NCBI RefSeq assembly: GCF_003992615.1
Contig: NZ_RZMY01000013.1
Location: 102,238 to 166,237 of the forward strand
Source of the DNA: Flagellimonas beolgyonensis
GTDB lineage: Bacteria > Bacteroidota > Bacteroidia > Flavobacteriales > Flavobacteriaceae
Reading direction: 5' to 3'
Length of the DNA: 64,000 nucleotides
Both the position numbers and the translations under genes were made by a program. Positions 43,932 to 52,264 of the stretch are shown piece by piece. The number at the start of each line of letters is the position of its first letter. The first letter of the stretch is position 1. The notes under the pieces are model-generated. The model did no database searches and was not told the DNA's origin. It saw nothing but the letters and a program-made list of their open reading frames with translations.

Positions 43932-44119
43932 AAATAGATAATTAAGTTTGTTAAATTATATGTATTTCGATGTAATGTTAAAAATAAGAAATAGAAATAA
44001 AAAACTTACATGATTACTATAATAGGTCAAATTTTCCGACAAAACAGTCTTAACTTTCCAAACCTTCTAATACAATATAAAAGGAAGCACCGTTAAGTGC
44101 GTTTCCTATCTTATTGTAG

Positions 44120-44620
44120 TTATTTATTTCTTAAATACTTCGCAGGAATATCCTTGCCGTCATTGGCACTCATGGTCCATACCATATTGGCAATCCACCA
44201 TCGCCCGTTGGCATAGATCAATTGGTAACTTCCCACCCCTTTTCCTGTTTCACCTTCAGAGTCTTTCCCTTCAAAACTTTGAATCACCTGCGCCATGCCG
44301 TTGTATTCCTCAACAATTTCTCCCATCCCCTCCTCATGATAACCCATGGTATAGTAGTCGTCCGTTAAGGTTAGTAAGAATTCATCCAGGCTCATGGTCT
44401 CCTGCATATATTCCCCATTCTCCTGACCCACTACACTAAAATGGGCCGTTGGCAAGAACAGGGTCCGAAAATAGGCCGTATCTATTTTTTGTCCCGGTAT
44501 TACTGATATAACTCGTTGCGTCTCACGCACCAGTGCGTTGGCATCCTGAAAAACGGGGTTATCCTGTGCATAGGTCAATACCGCAAAAAATAATACTGTT
44601 AAACTCACACCAATCTTCAT
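44120..44620 (-). CDS. Secreted NTF2-like protein
   Basis: 166 residues from the ATG at 44620 (ATGs at 44629 and 44662 are in frame too). It has a signal peptide (MKIGVSLTVLFFAVLTYAQ). The mature part (PVFQDANALVRETQRVISVIPGQKIDTAYFRTLFLPTAHFSVVG ... YNGMAQVIQSFEG ... GSYQLIYANGRWWIANMVW) has the cone-shaped fold pattern of NTF2/DUF4440 proteins, with the closing strands giving the GRWWIANM motif. The role is unknown; such proteins bind small hydrophobic ligands or act as enzymes. The class V aminotransferase gene lies upstream on the same strand. Confidence 0.78.
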   Translation of the reverse strand: MKIGVSLTVLFFAVLTYAQDNPVFQDANALVRETQRVISVIPGQKIDTAYFRTLFLPTAHFSVVGQENGEYMQETMSLDEFLLTLTDDYYTMGYHEEGMGEIVEEYNGMAQVIQSFEGKDSEGETGKGVGSYQLIYANGRWWIANMVWTMSANDGKDIPAKYLRNK

Positions 44621-44667
44621 ACAGTTCATTTTCAATTCTAATCTGTTAATAGCGTTTTTCACTTTAG

Positions 44668-44751
44668 ATTTCCTTACACCTTATACCTTACACCTTTCAC
44701 CCTTTAACTTTAACTTAAAACTTTCAATTTTCAACTTATAACTTAAAAGCT
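44668..44751. repeat. Array of 12 degenerate 7-bp repeats (TACACCT/TTTAACT type)
   Basis: Read in phase: ATTTCCT TACACCT TATACCT ... then TCAACTT ATAACTT AAAAGCT. It ends exactly at the stop of the aminotransferase gene and matches the last seven units of the array at 41921-42011 nearly base for base. Confidence 0.75.
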
Positions 44752-46027
44752 ACCCCAACTCCTCTATCAAATTCAACGCCCTATCAATTTCTTCCTTGGA
44801 ATTATAGATATGCACTGAATGACGCAGCATTTCACTACCCACCGAACGGGGTTGCAGGCGTTCCTTTTCCCACATGTATTTTTGCAGTTCGGGGCCTGAC
44901 ATCCCTGCTACCCCATACGTGGTGATTCCTGCTGCCATGTCCTCATTGGTGGAGGAATAGATGGTGACGTGTTTCATTTGTTTGAGCCCATCCCGTAAGT
45001 GCATGCCCAGTTCCTTGATGCGGCCGATCCAAGCCTCGGCGCCAATGGTATTGAAAAAGTCCACCGCGGCATCGTACCCGGCCAAAAGTCCAGCGTTGCC
45101 CGTACCGTTTTGCATTAACCGGAACCCATGATCGTCCTGATTGTCCCAATTGTAACTGGCAATGGTGGTCCAAATATCGCCCACCACGTCTTTATTGATG
45201 AACAACAACCCACTCCCTGCAGGGGCCAACAACCATTTGTGCAAACTGGAATAATAGGCATCGCAACCGATGTCCTTCACATCCACATGTACGTGGCCCA
45301 CGCATTGCGCCCCATCCAAAATGGTGAAAATGCCCCGCTTTTTGGCTTCGGTGCAGATGGCTTTCACTGGCATCACTGTTCCAAAACCCGAAATGATATG
45401 TGGAATGGCAATCACCTTGGTCTTTGGCGTCACCTCTTTAAAAATGGCATCCACCACTTCTTGCGGATCATTTGCCGGTTCCGGCATCGTCGCCTGTTTG
45501 TACACACAGCCCTTGCGTTTGGCCAATACCTGCCAAGCCCCGAATCCACCACCATGTTCCTGATTGGTGTTGAGGAGTTCATCCCCTTTTTTCAGGTCAA
45601 GGCCCATGCCCACGTAGTTCATGCCAAAGGTGGCATTTTGGGTCAAGGAGATTTCTTTAAAATCACAGTTGATGATCTTCGCCAACTTGGTGCGCAGCTC
45701 CTCATACGGAAAGTAACCCGTCAACAGTTCCGGACCAGAACCGTCCTTGTAATCCACCGTAGCGGCCTCCACATTCCAATGCATCATGTGGTCGAACATC
45801 TTGTCCAGCACATAGCCCGAGGTTGGGCCCATGGTACCATTGTTAAAATACGTCTGACCCTCCTTCAATGGAAATTGCTTGCGGACCATGCTCCAATAAG
45901 CATCATCTTTGGCTGCTGCATGTTTCAGCGGGTCAAGAGACCTATCTTTTTTGGAATCGAAGGACAACAAGGGCAAGGACATCATGGCCGCTGCGCCTTG
46001 TTTTAGAAACTTTCTACGTTGAGACAT
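44750..46027 (-). CDS. Class V aminotransferase-fold PLP enzyme with a Tat signal
   Basis: 425 residues. The twin-arginine start MSQRRKFLKQGAAAMMSLPLL exports the folded enzyme to the periplasm with its cofactor bound. The fold-type I PLP core shows QTYFNNGTMGPTS, LTQNATFGMN, VIAIPHIISGFGTVMPV, FTILDGAQCVGHVHVD with the PLP Asp, and SSLHKWLLAPAGSGLL with the PLP Lys. It resembles isopenicillin-N epimerase-like and cysteine desulfurase-like enzymes. The substrate is unknown. A partial copy of its 3' end is present at 42010-42236. It may be in an operon with the secreted NTF2-like protein. Confidence 0.9.
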   Translation of the reverse strand: MSQRRKFLKQGAAAMMSLPLLSFDSKKDRSLDPLKHAAAKDDAYWSMVRKQFPLKEGQTYFNNGTMGPTSGYVLDKMFDHMMHWNVEAATVDYKDGSGPELLTGYFPYEELRTKLAKIINCDFKEISLTQNATFGMNYVGMGLDLKKGDELLNTNQEHGGGFGAWQVLAKRKGCVYKQATMPEPANDPQEVVDAIFKEVTPKTKVIAIPHIISGFGTVMPVKAICTEAKKRGIFTILDGAQCVGHVHVDVKDIGCDAYYSSLHKWLLAPAGSGLLFINKDVVGDIWTTIASYNWDNQDDHGFRLMQNGTGNAGLLAGYDAAVDFFNTIGAEAWIGRIKELGMHLRDGLKQMKHVTIYSSTNEDMAAGITTYGVAGMSGPELQKYMWEKERLQPRSVGSEMLRHSVHIYNSKEEIDRALNLIEELG

Positions 46028-46114
46028 GTGATTTAAGGTTGGTTGCCTCTAAAGTTAAACATTCCCCGAAAAAAAAACCGTTTCAATACATGAAAGCATT
46101 TGTGAAGTTTTTGC

Positions 46115-46489
46115 TTATTTTGAAACGATCATACCTTTTAAAGACCATAAAACAGACAGGACATCCTTTTTAGAATCTTCATCCACGCTATTATCGTCCA
46201 ATGCCTTCATAATATCATCCACAACATGGTAATATTCACCCGGACTGATGTTCATTCCCGTGTGGGCAGTTACCATATCCAACCCGGTATAATGCGCCGG
46301 TCCACCGCTACCTGCACTAAAAAAATCAATCGTATGTTCTTTGATAATTTTAAGTCGTTCCGTTTGGTCTTTTAAAGGGAGAAACCTTGCATTTACCGCA
46401 GGGTTTTCCATATGGTTGTTTATTGTGGTATCCACAATGGCAGAAATACCTTCCCTACCTCCAAGTCGTTCAAAAAGTGTGCGTTCCAT
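46115..46489 (-). CDS. Group 1 truncated haemoglobin
   Basis: 124 residues. It starts MERTLFERLGGREGISAIVD, the family opening, then HMENPAVNARF, FLPLKDQTERLKIIKEHTIDFF, GGPAHYTGLDMVTAHTGMNIS with the proximal haem His76. Truncated haemoglobins bind oxygen or nitric oxide and help detoxify NO. It is cytoplasmic. It lies 88 bases upstream of the aminotransferase gene on the same strand. The region upstream, 46490-46963, holds no gene, only two 7-bp repeat arrays. Confidence 0.93.
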   Translation of the reverse strand: MERTLFERLGGREGISAIVDTTINNHMENPAVNARFLPLKDQTERLKIIKEHTIDFFSAGSGGPAHYTGLDMVTAHTGMNISPGEYYHVVDDIMKALDDNSVDEDSKKDVLSVLWSLKGMIVSK

Positions 46490-46741
46490 ATATTAGTTTT
46501 ATTTGTTGCGTATAATTGGATGTTCCATTGGTCAAGAGGTCGAACTTTTGCTTCAATAACCTTTAGACGAATCAGAAAATTGGCTAGGAAAATTGGTCAA
46601 CGATTGGTGCCACTACAACCATTTAATGGTCGGTTGCTCAAAGAATGAATGAACCTAATTGATTTTCAATAGGTTATTGGTAAATGTAGTTAAAATAAAT
46701 GCAACAAAAAATTAAATTGAATTTTAGGAATTGTCGATTGT

Positions 46742-46818
46742 GGTTGATGGTTGTTGGTTGTTGGTTGTTGGTTGTTGGTTGTTGGTTGATGGTTAATCGT
46801 TTTTGGTTGACGGTTATT
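46742..46818. repeat. Array of 11 GGTTGTT-type heptanucleotide repeats
   Basis: In phase: GGTTGAT, five GGTTGTT, GGTTGAT, GGTTAAT, CGTTTTT, GGTTGAC, GGTTATT. It is non-coding and lies between the truncated haemoglobin and YdeI-like genes. Confidence 0.85.
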
Positions 46819-46836
46819 CATGTTGCTTAAAATATA

Positions 46837-46962
46837 TGACCACTGACCACTGACCACTGACAACTGCCTACTGCCTACTGCCTACTGACCACTGCCTACT
46901 GACCACTGCCTACTGACTACTGACTACTGCCCACTAACTACCGACCACTAACTACCGACCAG
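46837..46962. repeat. Array of 18 TGACCAC/TGCCTAC heptanucleotide repeats
   Basis: In phase from 46837: three TGACCAC, TGACAAC, three TGCCTAC, alternating TGACCAC and TGCCTAC, two TGACTAC, TGCCCAC, then TAACTAC and CGACCAC twice, ending CGACCAG one base before the stop of the YdeI-like gene. Two unit types alternate, which shows gain by copying of blocks. Confidence 0.88.
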
Positions 46963-46963
46963 T

Positions 46964-47587
46964 TCATCTGTCATGAAACCCCAATCCCTGCATGATCTTG
47001 GGGATGTATTTGTCGATGCGCGCCTCACGTGTCTTCGATTGCTTGGCTCCTGCAAAATACAACAAATAGCCTTTTTGTCTACCGGGGCTCAATGCTTCAA
47101 AAGCCGTTTTCAGATCGGGATCAGCGGCCAATCGTTGCTGGAATTCTTCAGGTACCTCATATTCCTCAATTTTTTTGAATTGTACCTTTTTTCCGGATTC
47201 CTGAACGGCAATGGCGTCGAACACCAACGCTCGAAGGGCATCCTTCAACTCCAAGATACGGGCTGTATCGGTAAACTTCACCACCCTGCCCGCTTGGGTG
47301 TTTTCGCCCGGTTTTTCCAAAATACCCAACTCATCTTTCAACAAGGCCCCTTTAAAAAAACTGAGGGAGCAATACTCCTTAAAAGCGGCCACCATGGCCA
47401 CATTCCGTTTTTTGTGGGTATAATTGGGCACGCTCCACTTTATTTCCTCGGTAAGGCCAGCCTCCAGCATAATGCTGCGCAACAGCTTCAATTCCTCCGT
47501 CCAACGGTGTACCTTGCAATCGGGGGTCCCGCCCAAGGGGCAGCGTCCACAGCCTTCCATTAAATAAGCATCAACTTCTGGGTTCAT
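46964..47587 (-). CDS. YdeI/OmpD-associated protein with a DUF1801 domain
   Basis: 207 residues. The N-terminal DUF1801 domain is MNPEVDAYLMEGCGRC...EIKWSVPNYTHKKRNVAMVAAFKEYCSLSFFKG; the C-terminal YdeI module is VPEEFQQRLAADPDLKTAFEALSPGRQKGYLLYFAGAKQSKTREARIDKYIPKIMQG. YdeI-like proteins are linked to tolerance to cationic peptides and bacteriocins, by an unknown route. No signal peptide. Its stop lies right next to the TGACCAC repeat array. Confidence 0.9.
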   Translation of the reverse strand: MNPEVDAYLMEGCGRCPLGGTPDCKVHRWTEELKLLRSIMLEAGLTEEIKWSVPNYTHKKRNVAMVAAFKEYCSLSFFKGALLKDELGILEKPGENTQAGRVVKFTDTARILELKDALRALVFDAIAVQESGKKVQFKKIEEYEVPEEFQQRLAADPDLKTAFEALSPGRQKGYLLYFAGAKQSKTREARIDKYIPKIMQGLGFHDR

Positions 47588-47718
47588 TTTATGATGGTTA
47601 GATATACAAGCGCTTTTTCAAAGAAAATGCAAATTTGTTGAAGATTCACGGTTACTTCTCCCCTTTTTGTTTCAATAACATTAAACAATCCCTTAAATTT
47701 AAGAGCTAATTCAAAACC

Positions 47719-49914
47719 ATGAAAACTAAATTTCTTACCCTGCTCCTGTTATTGGGAGTACTCAGTCTCTCGGCCCAAGAAAACATCATTGGGTTCAGTA
47801 AAAAAGCTTCGGAAGCGGAACTACAGCTCGAAGCGGAATTCGAAAAACAACTTTCCTCCGACAACCTCGACCAATGGATGAAGCGCATGGCCGCCGAACC
47901 CCATTGGGTGGGCACCGCTTATGGCGAGGAAAACGTAAAATGGATGGAAAAACAGTTCAAGTCGTGGGGATACGATACCCGTATCGATACCTACCATGTG
48001 CTGTTCCCCTACCCTAAAGTGCGTTTATTGGAACTCACCGCCCCCAACAAGTACACGGCTTCCTTGGAGGCCATTCCCGTGGATGGTGACCCCTACACTG
48101 CGCAGGGTGACAAACTATTGCCCAGCTACAATGCCTTTTCCACCGATGGCGATGTGGAGGCCGAACTGGTTTTTGTAAACTACGGCATCCCCAGCGATTA
48201 TGAGGAGCTCGAAAAATTGGGCATCGATGTAACAGGAAAAATCGTGATCGCCAAATACCAAGGCTCTTGGAGGGGCATCAAACCCAAGTTGGCTGCCGAA
48301 AAGGGCGCCATTGGCTGTATCATTTATTCCGACCCTATGGATGATGGGTATTATCAGGGCGATGTATACCCCAAAGGACCCTTCAAAAACAAAACGGGCG
48401 TACAGCGCGGTTCCGTAATGGACATGCCGCTCTACCCCGGAGACGTATTGACACCTGGCTATGCCGCCACCAAGGATGCCAAGCGATTGAACCGCGAGGA
48501 TGCCCCCACCATTACCAAAATACCCGTATTGCCGATTTCCTATGAAGACGCACAGCCGTTGCTGGAAGCGTTGGAAGGTCCCGTGGCACCTGCTTCGTGG
48601 AGAGGTGGACTGCCCATCACCTACCACATTGGTCCCGGTCCTGCCAAGGTTCACCTGAAACTCGAATTCGATTGGCAACTGAAACCGGCCCACAACCTTA
48701 TCGCCACCCTAAAAGGTTCGGAATTTCCCGATCAATGGGTGATGCGCGGCAACCACCACGACGCGTGGGTACATGGTGCCAGTGACCCGATCAGTGGCAT
48801 GGTGGCCCTGATGGAAGAGGCCCGTGTGATCGGCAACCTCGCCAAAAAAGGTCAAAAGCCAAAGCGTACCCTAGTGTACTGCGCTTGGGATGCCGAAGAG
48901 CCCGGACTCATCGGTTCCACCGAATGGGTGGAAGACCATAGAGCCGAACTGCAACAAAAAGTGGTGGCCTACATCAATACGGATGGGAACAGCCGTGGGT
49001 ATCTCGGTGCCGGTGGCTCCCACTCCCTGCAAGCCATGGTCACCCAAGTGGCAAACACCGTAGTAGATCCCCAAAAAGGAGTCTCCGTGGCAGAACGTCG
49101 CATGGCGGCCAACACCGTTCGTGGTGGCGATGGCTCCTTTAAACTATCTGCCCTGGGTTCGGGGTCGGATTACACCCCCTTCATCCAGCACAGCGGCATT
49201 GCTTCGCTGAACCTCGGCTATGGTGGCGAAGGATCCGGTGGGGAATACCACACCATTTACGATACCTATACCCACTATACCCGCTTCAAAGATCCCGGAT
49301 TCCAATACGGGGTGGCCCTGGCCAACACGGCCGGACTGATCACCCTGCGTTTGGCGAATGCCGAGGTATTGCCGTTCGAGCTTACCCAGTGGCATTCCAC
49401 GGTCGACGGCTATTTGGGCGAGGTAACGAAAACCTTGGAAAGCATGCGCTCCGAGGTGGAAAAACACAACAAACTGGTGCAGAAGGATGTGTACCAACTC
49501 ACTATGGATCCCAAAAAACCGGTAGCACCTGCGAAAATGGAAGCCGAAATCCCCTATTTGGATTTCTCGCCCTTGCAGAACGTGATCGCCGACCTGAAAA
49601 AGAGCATCGACACCTATGCCAAGGCCGACCTTATGGGCTTATCCGCTGCCAAAAAGGCGCAGTTGAACCAAGCCTTGATGGGTATGGAGCAGGTATTGCT
49701 ACAAGATAAAGGACTTCCCCGCAGGGACTGGTTCAAGCACCAGATCTATGCCCCCGGATTTTACACCGGGTATGGGGTAAAAACACTTCCAGGCGTGCGC
49801 GAGGCCATCGAGCAGAAAGAATGGAAAGAAGCACAGGAACAGATCGGGGTCTTGGCCACCACCCTGAAAAACTTTGATGCCGAAGTTCAAAAATTGATTG
49901 GCCTTACAAAGTAA
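47719..49914 (+). CDS. M28 family peptidase, glutamate carboxypeptidase II-like, secreted
   Basis: 731 residues with a signal peptide (FLTLLLLLGVLSLSAQ). The order is peptidase N-terminal part, PA insert (about 110-270: VFVNYGIPSDYEELEKLGIDVTGKIVIAKYQGSW), M28 catalytic core and a C-terminal dimerisation domain with the transferrin receptor-like helical bundle. The two-zinc ligands are seen in MRGNHHDAWVHGASDP, CAWDAEEPGLIGSTEW with the catalytic Glu pair, NTDGN and GGEYHTIYDTY. It removes C-terminal Glu/Asp or other residues from peptides in the periplasm. It ends at a strong terminator. Confidence 0.93.
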   Translation: MKTKFLTLLLLLGVLSLSAQENIIGFSKKASEAELQLEAEFEKQLSSDNLDQWMKRMAAEPHWVGTAYGEENVKWMEKQFKSWGYDTRIDTYHVLFPYPKVRLLELTAPNKYTASLEAIPVDGDPYTAQGDKLLPSYNAFSTDGDVEAELVFVNYGIPSDYEELEKLGIDVTGKIVIAKYQGSWRGIKPKLAAEKGAIGCIIYSDPMDDGYYQGDVYPKGPFKNKTGVQRGSVMDMPLYPGDVLTPGYAATKDAKRLNREDAPTITKIPVLPISYEDAQPLLEALEGPVAPASWRGGLPITYHIGPGPAKVHLKLEFDWQLKPAHNLIATLKGSEFPDQWVMRGNHHDAWVHGASDPISGMVALMEEARVIGNLAKKGQKPKRTLVYCAWDAEEPGLIGSTEWVEDHRAELQQKVVAYINTDGNSRGYLGAGGSHSLQAMVTQVANTVVDPQKGVSVAERRMAANTVRGGDGSFKLSALGSGSDYTPFIQHSGIASLNLGYGGEGSGGEYHTIYDTYTHYTRFKDPGFQYGVALANTAGLITLRLANAEVLPFELTQWHSTVDGYLGEVTKTLESMRSEVEKHNKLVQKDVYQLTMDPKKPVAPAKMEAEIPYLDFSPLQNVIADLKKSIDTYAKADLMGLSAAKKAQLNQALMGMEQVLLQDKGLPRRDWFKHQIYAPGFYTGYGVKTLPGVREAIEQKEWKEAQEQIGVLATTLKNFDAEVQKLIGLTK

Positions 49915-49936
49915 GTGCCCGTTTTTTAAAATGCAG

Positions 49937-49975
49937 ACCGCCCTTTTTGAAAATGTCAGGAAGGGCGGTTTTTTT
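49937..49975 (+). terminator. Strong terminator after the M28 peptidase gene
   Basis: ACCGCCCTT (49937-49945) pairs with AAGGGCGGT (49961-49969), followed by a T-run to 49975. Confidence 0.9.
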
Positions 49976-49984
49976 ATGCCCAGA

Positions 49985-50027
49985 CCCATTTTTGTTTTTC
50001 CCGCGAGCATGGATTACCTTTTCCAGA
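49985..50027. repeat. 43-bp dispersed repeat, copy 1
   Basis: This stretch from CCCATTTTTG to CCAGA matches 54451-54493 at 40 of 43 bases. It is non-coding in both places and each copy lies before a gene start on the plus strand (68 and 24 bases). Confidence 0.75.
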
Positions 50028-50095
50028 TTCAAAGAGTACCACAAATTGCCATTTGTTTGCTATTTTAGAAGAGTATTAATTACCAATCTTGCCAA

Positions 50096-52162
50096 ATGCA
50101 CAAACTTCAAACCCTTATCCTACTTATAGTTAGTATTTCTAGTACCTACAGTCAAGTTTCAATTACAGAAGAACCATCTTGGATTCTAGAGGAGAACCAT
50201 AACCCAAAGGCCGTACCTCCAGAAGATGGACTTTACGGAGGTGCCCACGTGTTATTATACACCGAGCAAGTACATGTGGACCGAGAGGAGGTTTATATTA
50301 AAAGTGTTTCCAAGGCCGTTGAGTACAGTGGAATCCAAAATATTTCAAGCGTAGTTGCGGATTATGACCCAAGTTATCAGCAGTTACGATTTCATCGTAT
50401 AGACGTAATTAGAAATGGAGAGACCATAAATAGGCTCAAGTCTCAAGATATTCAAACAGCCAGACGGGAAACCAATGCCGAGAGTTACATTTACGACGGT
50501 TCCGTATCTGCCTTCGTAAACATTCCTGATGTTAGAATCGGTGACATTGTTGTGTACAGCTTCAGTATCAAAGGATTCAACCCTATCCAAAAAGATAAGT
50601 TTTCCACCAGTTTTGTATTGAATTCTACCCAGCCAATAGATAGGATTTCTGCCCATATCCTTACCAAGACACCACTTCGTTACAAACTACTAAATACCGA
50701 TTTGGAGGCTAAACATACTGTAAATGGTGGAATCCACCATTACGAATGGGCCAAAGAAAACGTTCCAGCCCTATTGCTAGAAGAAAACACACCTGCTTGG
50801 TTTATTCCATATGAAACCATTTTGGTAACCGAATACGAGACATGGGCCGATGTAATTGATTGGGGGCACAATATTTTCACATTTGAGGAACCCTTGAATG
50901 AGGAACTTCAACAGGTAATCTCCAACATTGAAACCAAACACAAAACTGAAGGCGAGCGTATCAAATCAGCCTTGGACTTTGTTCAAAATGAAATAAGATA
51001 CCTTGCGATTTCCTCGGGAATTGGTGGCTATAAGCCAAATCCGCCCAATGAGGTGATCGAACAGCGTTTTGGCGATTGTAAAGACAAAAGTGTTCTTTTT
51101 GCGACCATACTAAACCACTTGGACATTGAAGCTTATCCAACCTTGGTAAACACTACATTAAAGCAGGTTCTGCCAGAGCTTACCCCTTCATCCAAATTGT
51201 TTGACCATTGTATTGTAAAAGTTGTGGATAAAAAAGGTACAATCTTATGGTTTGACCCCACACTAACCGATCAGGGAGGCACCTATGCCAATACTTATCT
51301 GCCAGATTATAGATACGGACTGGTCTTAGATCAAAACATGTCTTCTTTGGACACCATTACAGATTTTCGGAACAACATGATTGAAACCTTCAAGACCTTT
51401 ACTTTGGAAAAGGATGGTAAGGGTGCCGAACTTGAGGTACGAACACATTACCATGAAGGGGAAGCCGATTTTATGCGTTCCATATTCCGTAACAACAGTA
51501 AAGACCTTATTGCAAAGGAATTAATGTCCCATTATACAGAAAACTACGGGAAAATTCATTCGTTGGCACCACCTACCATTGAAGATGATACACTAAAAAA
51601 TGAATTCCTTCTATTGGAACGGTACAAATTGGATTCCATTTGGAGCCCATCCACCGAAAACCCCGAAAACATCAACTTAACGATTTTCCCAACCGGACTT
51701 ATCTCAAATTTGAGCATGCCTACCCAATTGGAAAGATTGACTCCCTATGCCCTTAGTTATCCCTTGGTTCGTAAGGAACATATAAAGATAAAATTGGCAG
51801 ACGCCATAAGGATTCAACCCGAAAACTTTACCATTAACTCTGATTACTTTTATTATGATTTCAATTCCAAATTCAATGCCTCTGAAAAAATAATTGATTT
51901 GGATTACTACTTTAAACACCAAGAAGACCATGTACCGGTTGCTGGCTTCGATACTTACTACAAAGACATGGTGCAATTGGACCAGAAATTAGGATATCTC
52001 ATCTACATCAATAAAAACAAGGGCTTCACGACCTCAAACTATTCCATTGGCTATACTATTGGGAGTGTATTGGGCATTGGACTTTTGATTGGACTTCCCA
52101 TCGCATTGGTTGCCATTGTCATCCTTTTGGTACTTCGATACAGAAGGCGACAAAACGTTTAA
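50096..52162 (+). CDS. DUF3857/transglutaminase-like exported protein
   Basis: 688 residues. A signal peptide (LILLIVSISSTYSQ) is followed by a DUF3857 domain (about 40-210: RFHRIDVIRNGETINRL...IGDIVVYSFSIKG), then a transglutaminase-like core with the Cys-His-Asp triad in RFGDCKDKSVLFATIL, LFDHCIVKV and ILWFDPTLTDQGG. After a further beta domain there is a C-terminal membrane segment (IGSVLGIGLLIGLPIALVAIVILLVL) and a basic end, so the body is periplasmic and fixed to the inner membrane. Proteins of this kind may be proteases or protein-crosslinkers; the activity is unproven. It converges with the cyclase gene. Confidence 0.87.
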   Translation: MHKLQTLILLIVSISSTYSQVSITEEPSWILEENHNPKAVPPEDGLYGGAHVLLYTEQVHVDREEVYIKSVSKAVEYSGIQNISSVVADYDPSYQQLRFHRIDVIRNGETINRLKSQDIQTARRETNAESYIYDGSVSAFVNIPDVRIGDIVVYSFSIKGFNPIQKDKFSTSFVLNSTQPIDRISAHILTKTPLRYKLLNTDLEAKHTVNGGIHHYEWAKENVPALLLEENTPAWFIPYETILVTEYETWADVIDWGHNIFTFEEPLNEELQQVISNIETKHKTEGERIKSALDFVQNEIRYLAISSGIGGYKPNPPNEVIEQRFGDCKDKSVLFATILNHLDIEAYPTLVNTTLKQVLPELTPSSKLFDHCIVKVVDKKGTILWFDPTLTDQGGTYANTYLPDYRYGLVLDQNMSSLDTITDFRNNMIETFKTFTLEKDGKGAELEVRTHYHEGEADFMRSIFRNNSKDLIAKELMSHYTENYGKIHSLAPPTIEDDTLKNEFLLLERYKLDSIWSPSTENPENINLTIFPTGLISNLSMPTQLERLTPYALSYPLVRKEHIKIKLADAIRIQPENFTINSDYFYYDFNSKFNASEKIIDLDYYFKHQEDHVPVAGFDTYYKDMVQLDQKLGYLIYINKNKGFTTSNYSIGYTIGSVLGIGLLIGLPIALVAIVILLVLRYRRRQNV

Positions 52163-52210
52163 CAACCTTCGCCTATAAGAATATGTTTTTCTTAAAAGTA
52201 AAGTCTAACT

Positions 52211-52254
52211 AAAAAACCGCCCTTAGCGAATGGCTTGCAAATGGCGGTTTTTAT
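52211..52254. terminator. Terminator between convergent genes
   Basis: AAAAAACCGCC (52211-52221) and GGCGGTTTTTATT (52243-52254) form a long stem with A and T runs usable on both strands. Confidence 0.8.
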
Positions 52255-52264
52255 TGAAAGAACC

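Noticed and set aside
45128..46006. 292-residue plus-strand protein
   Set aside because: It is the antisense shadow of the class V aminotransferase gene, which has its Tat signal and PLP motifs.
46742..46962. CRISPR array
   Set aside because: The repeats are 7 bases with no spacers and no cas genes are near.
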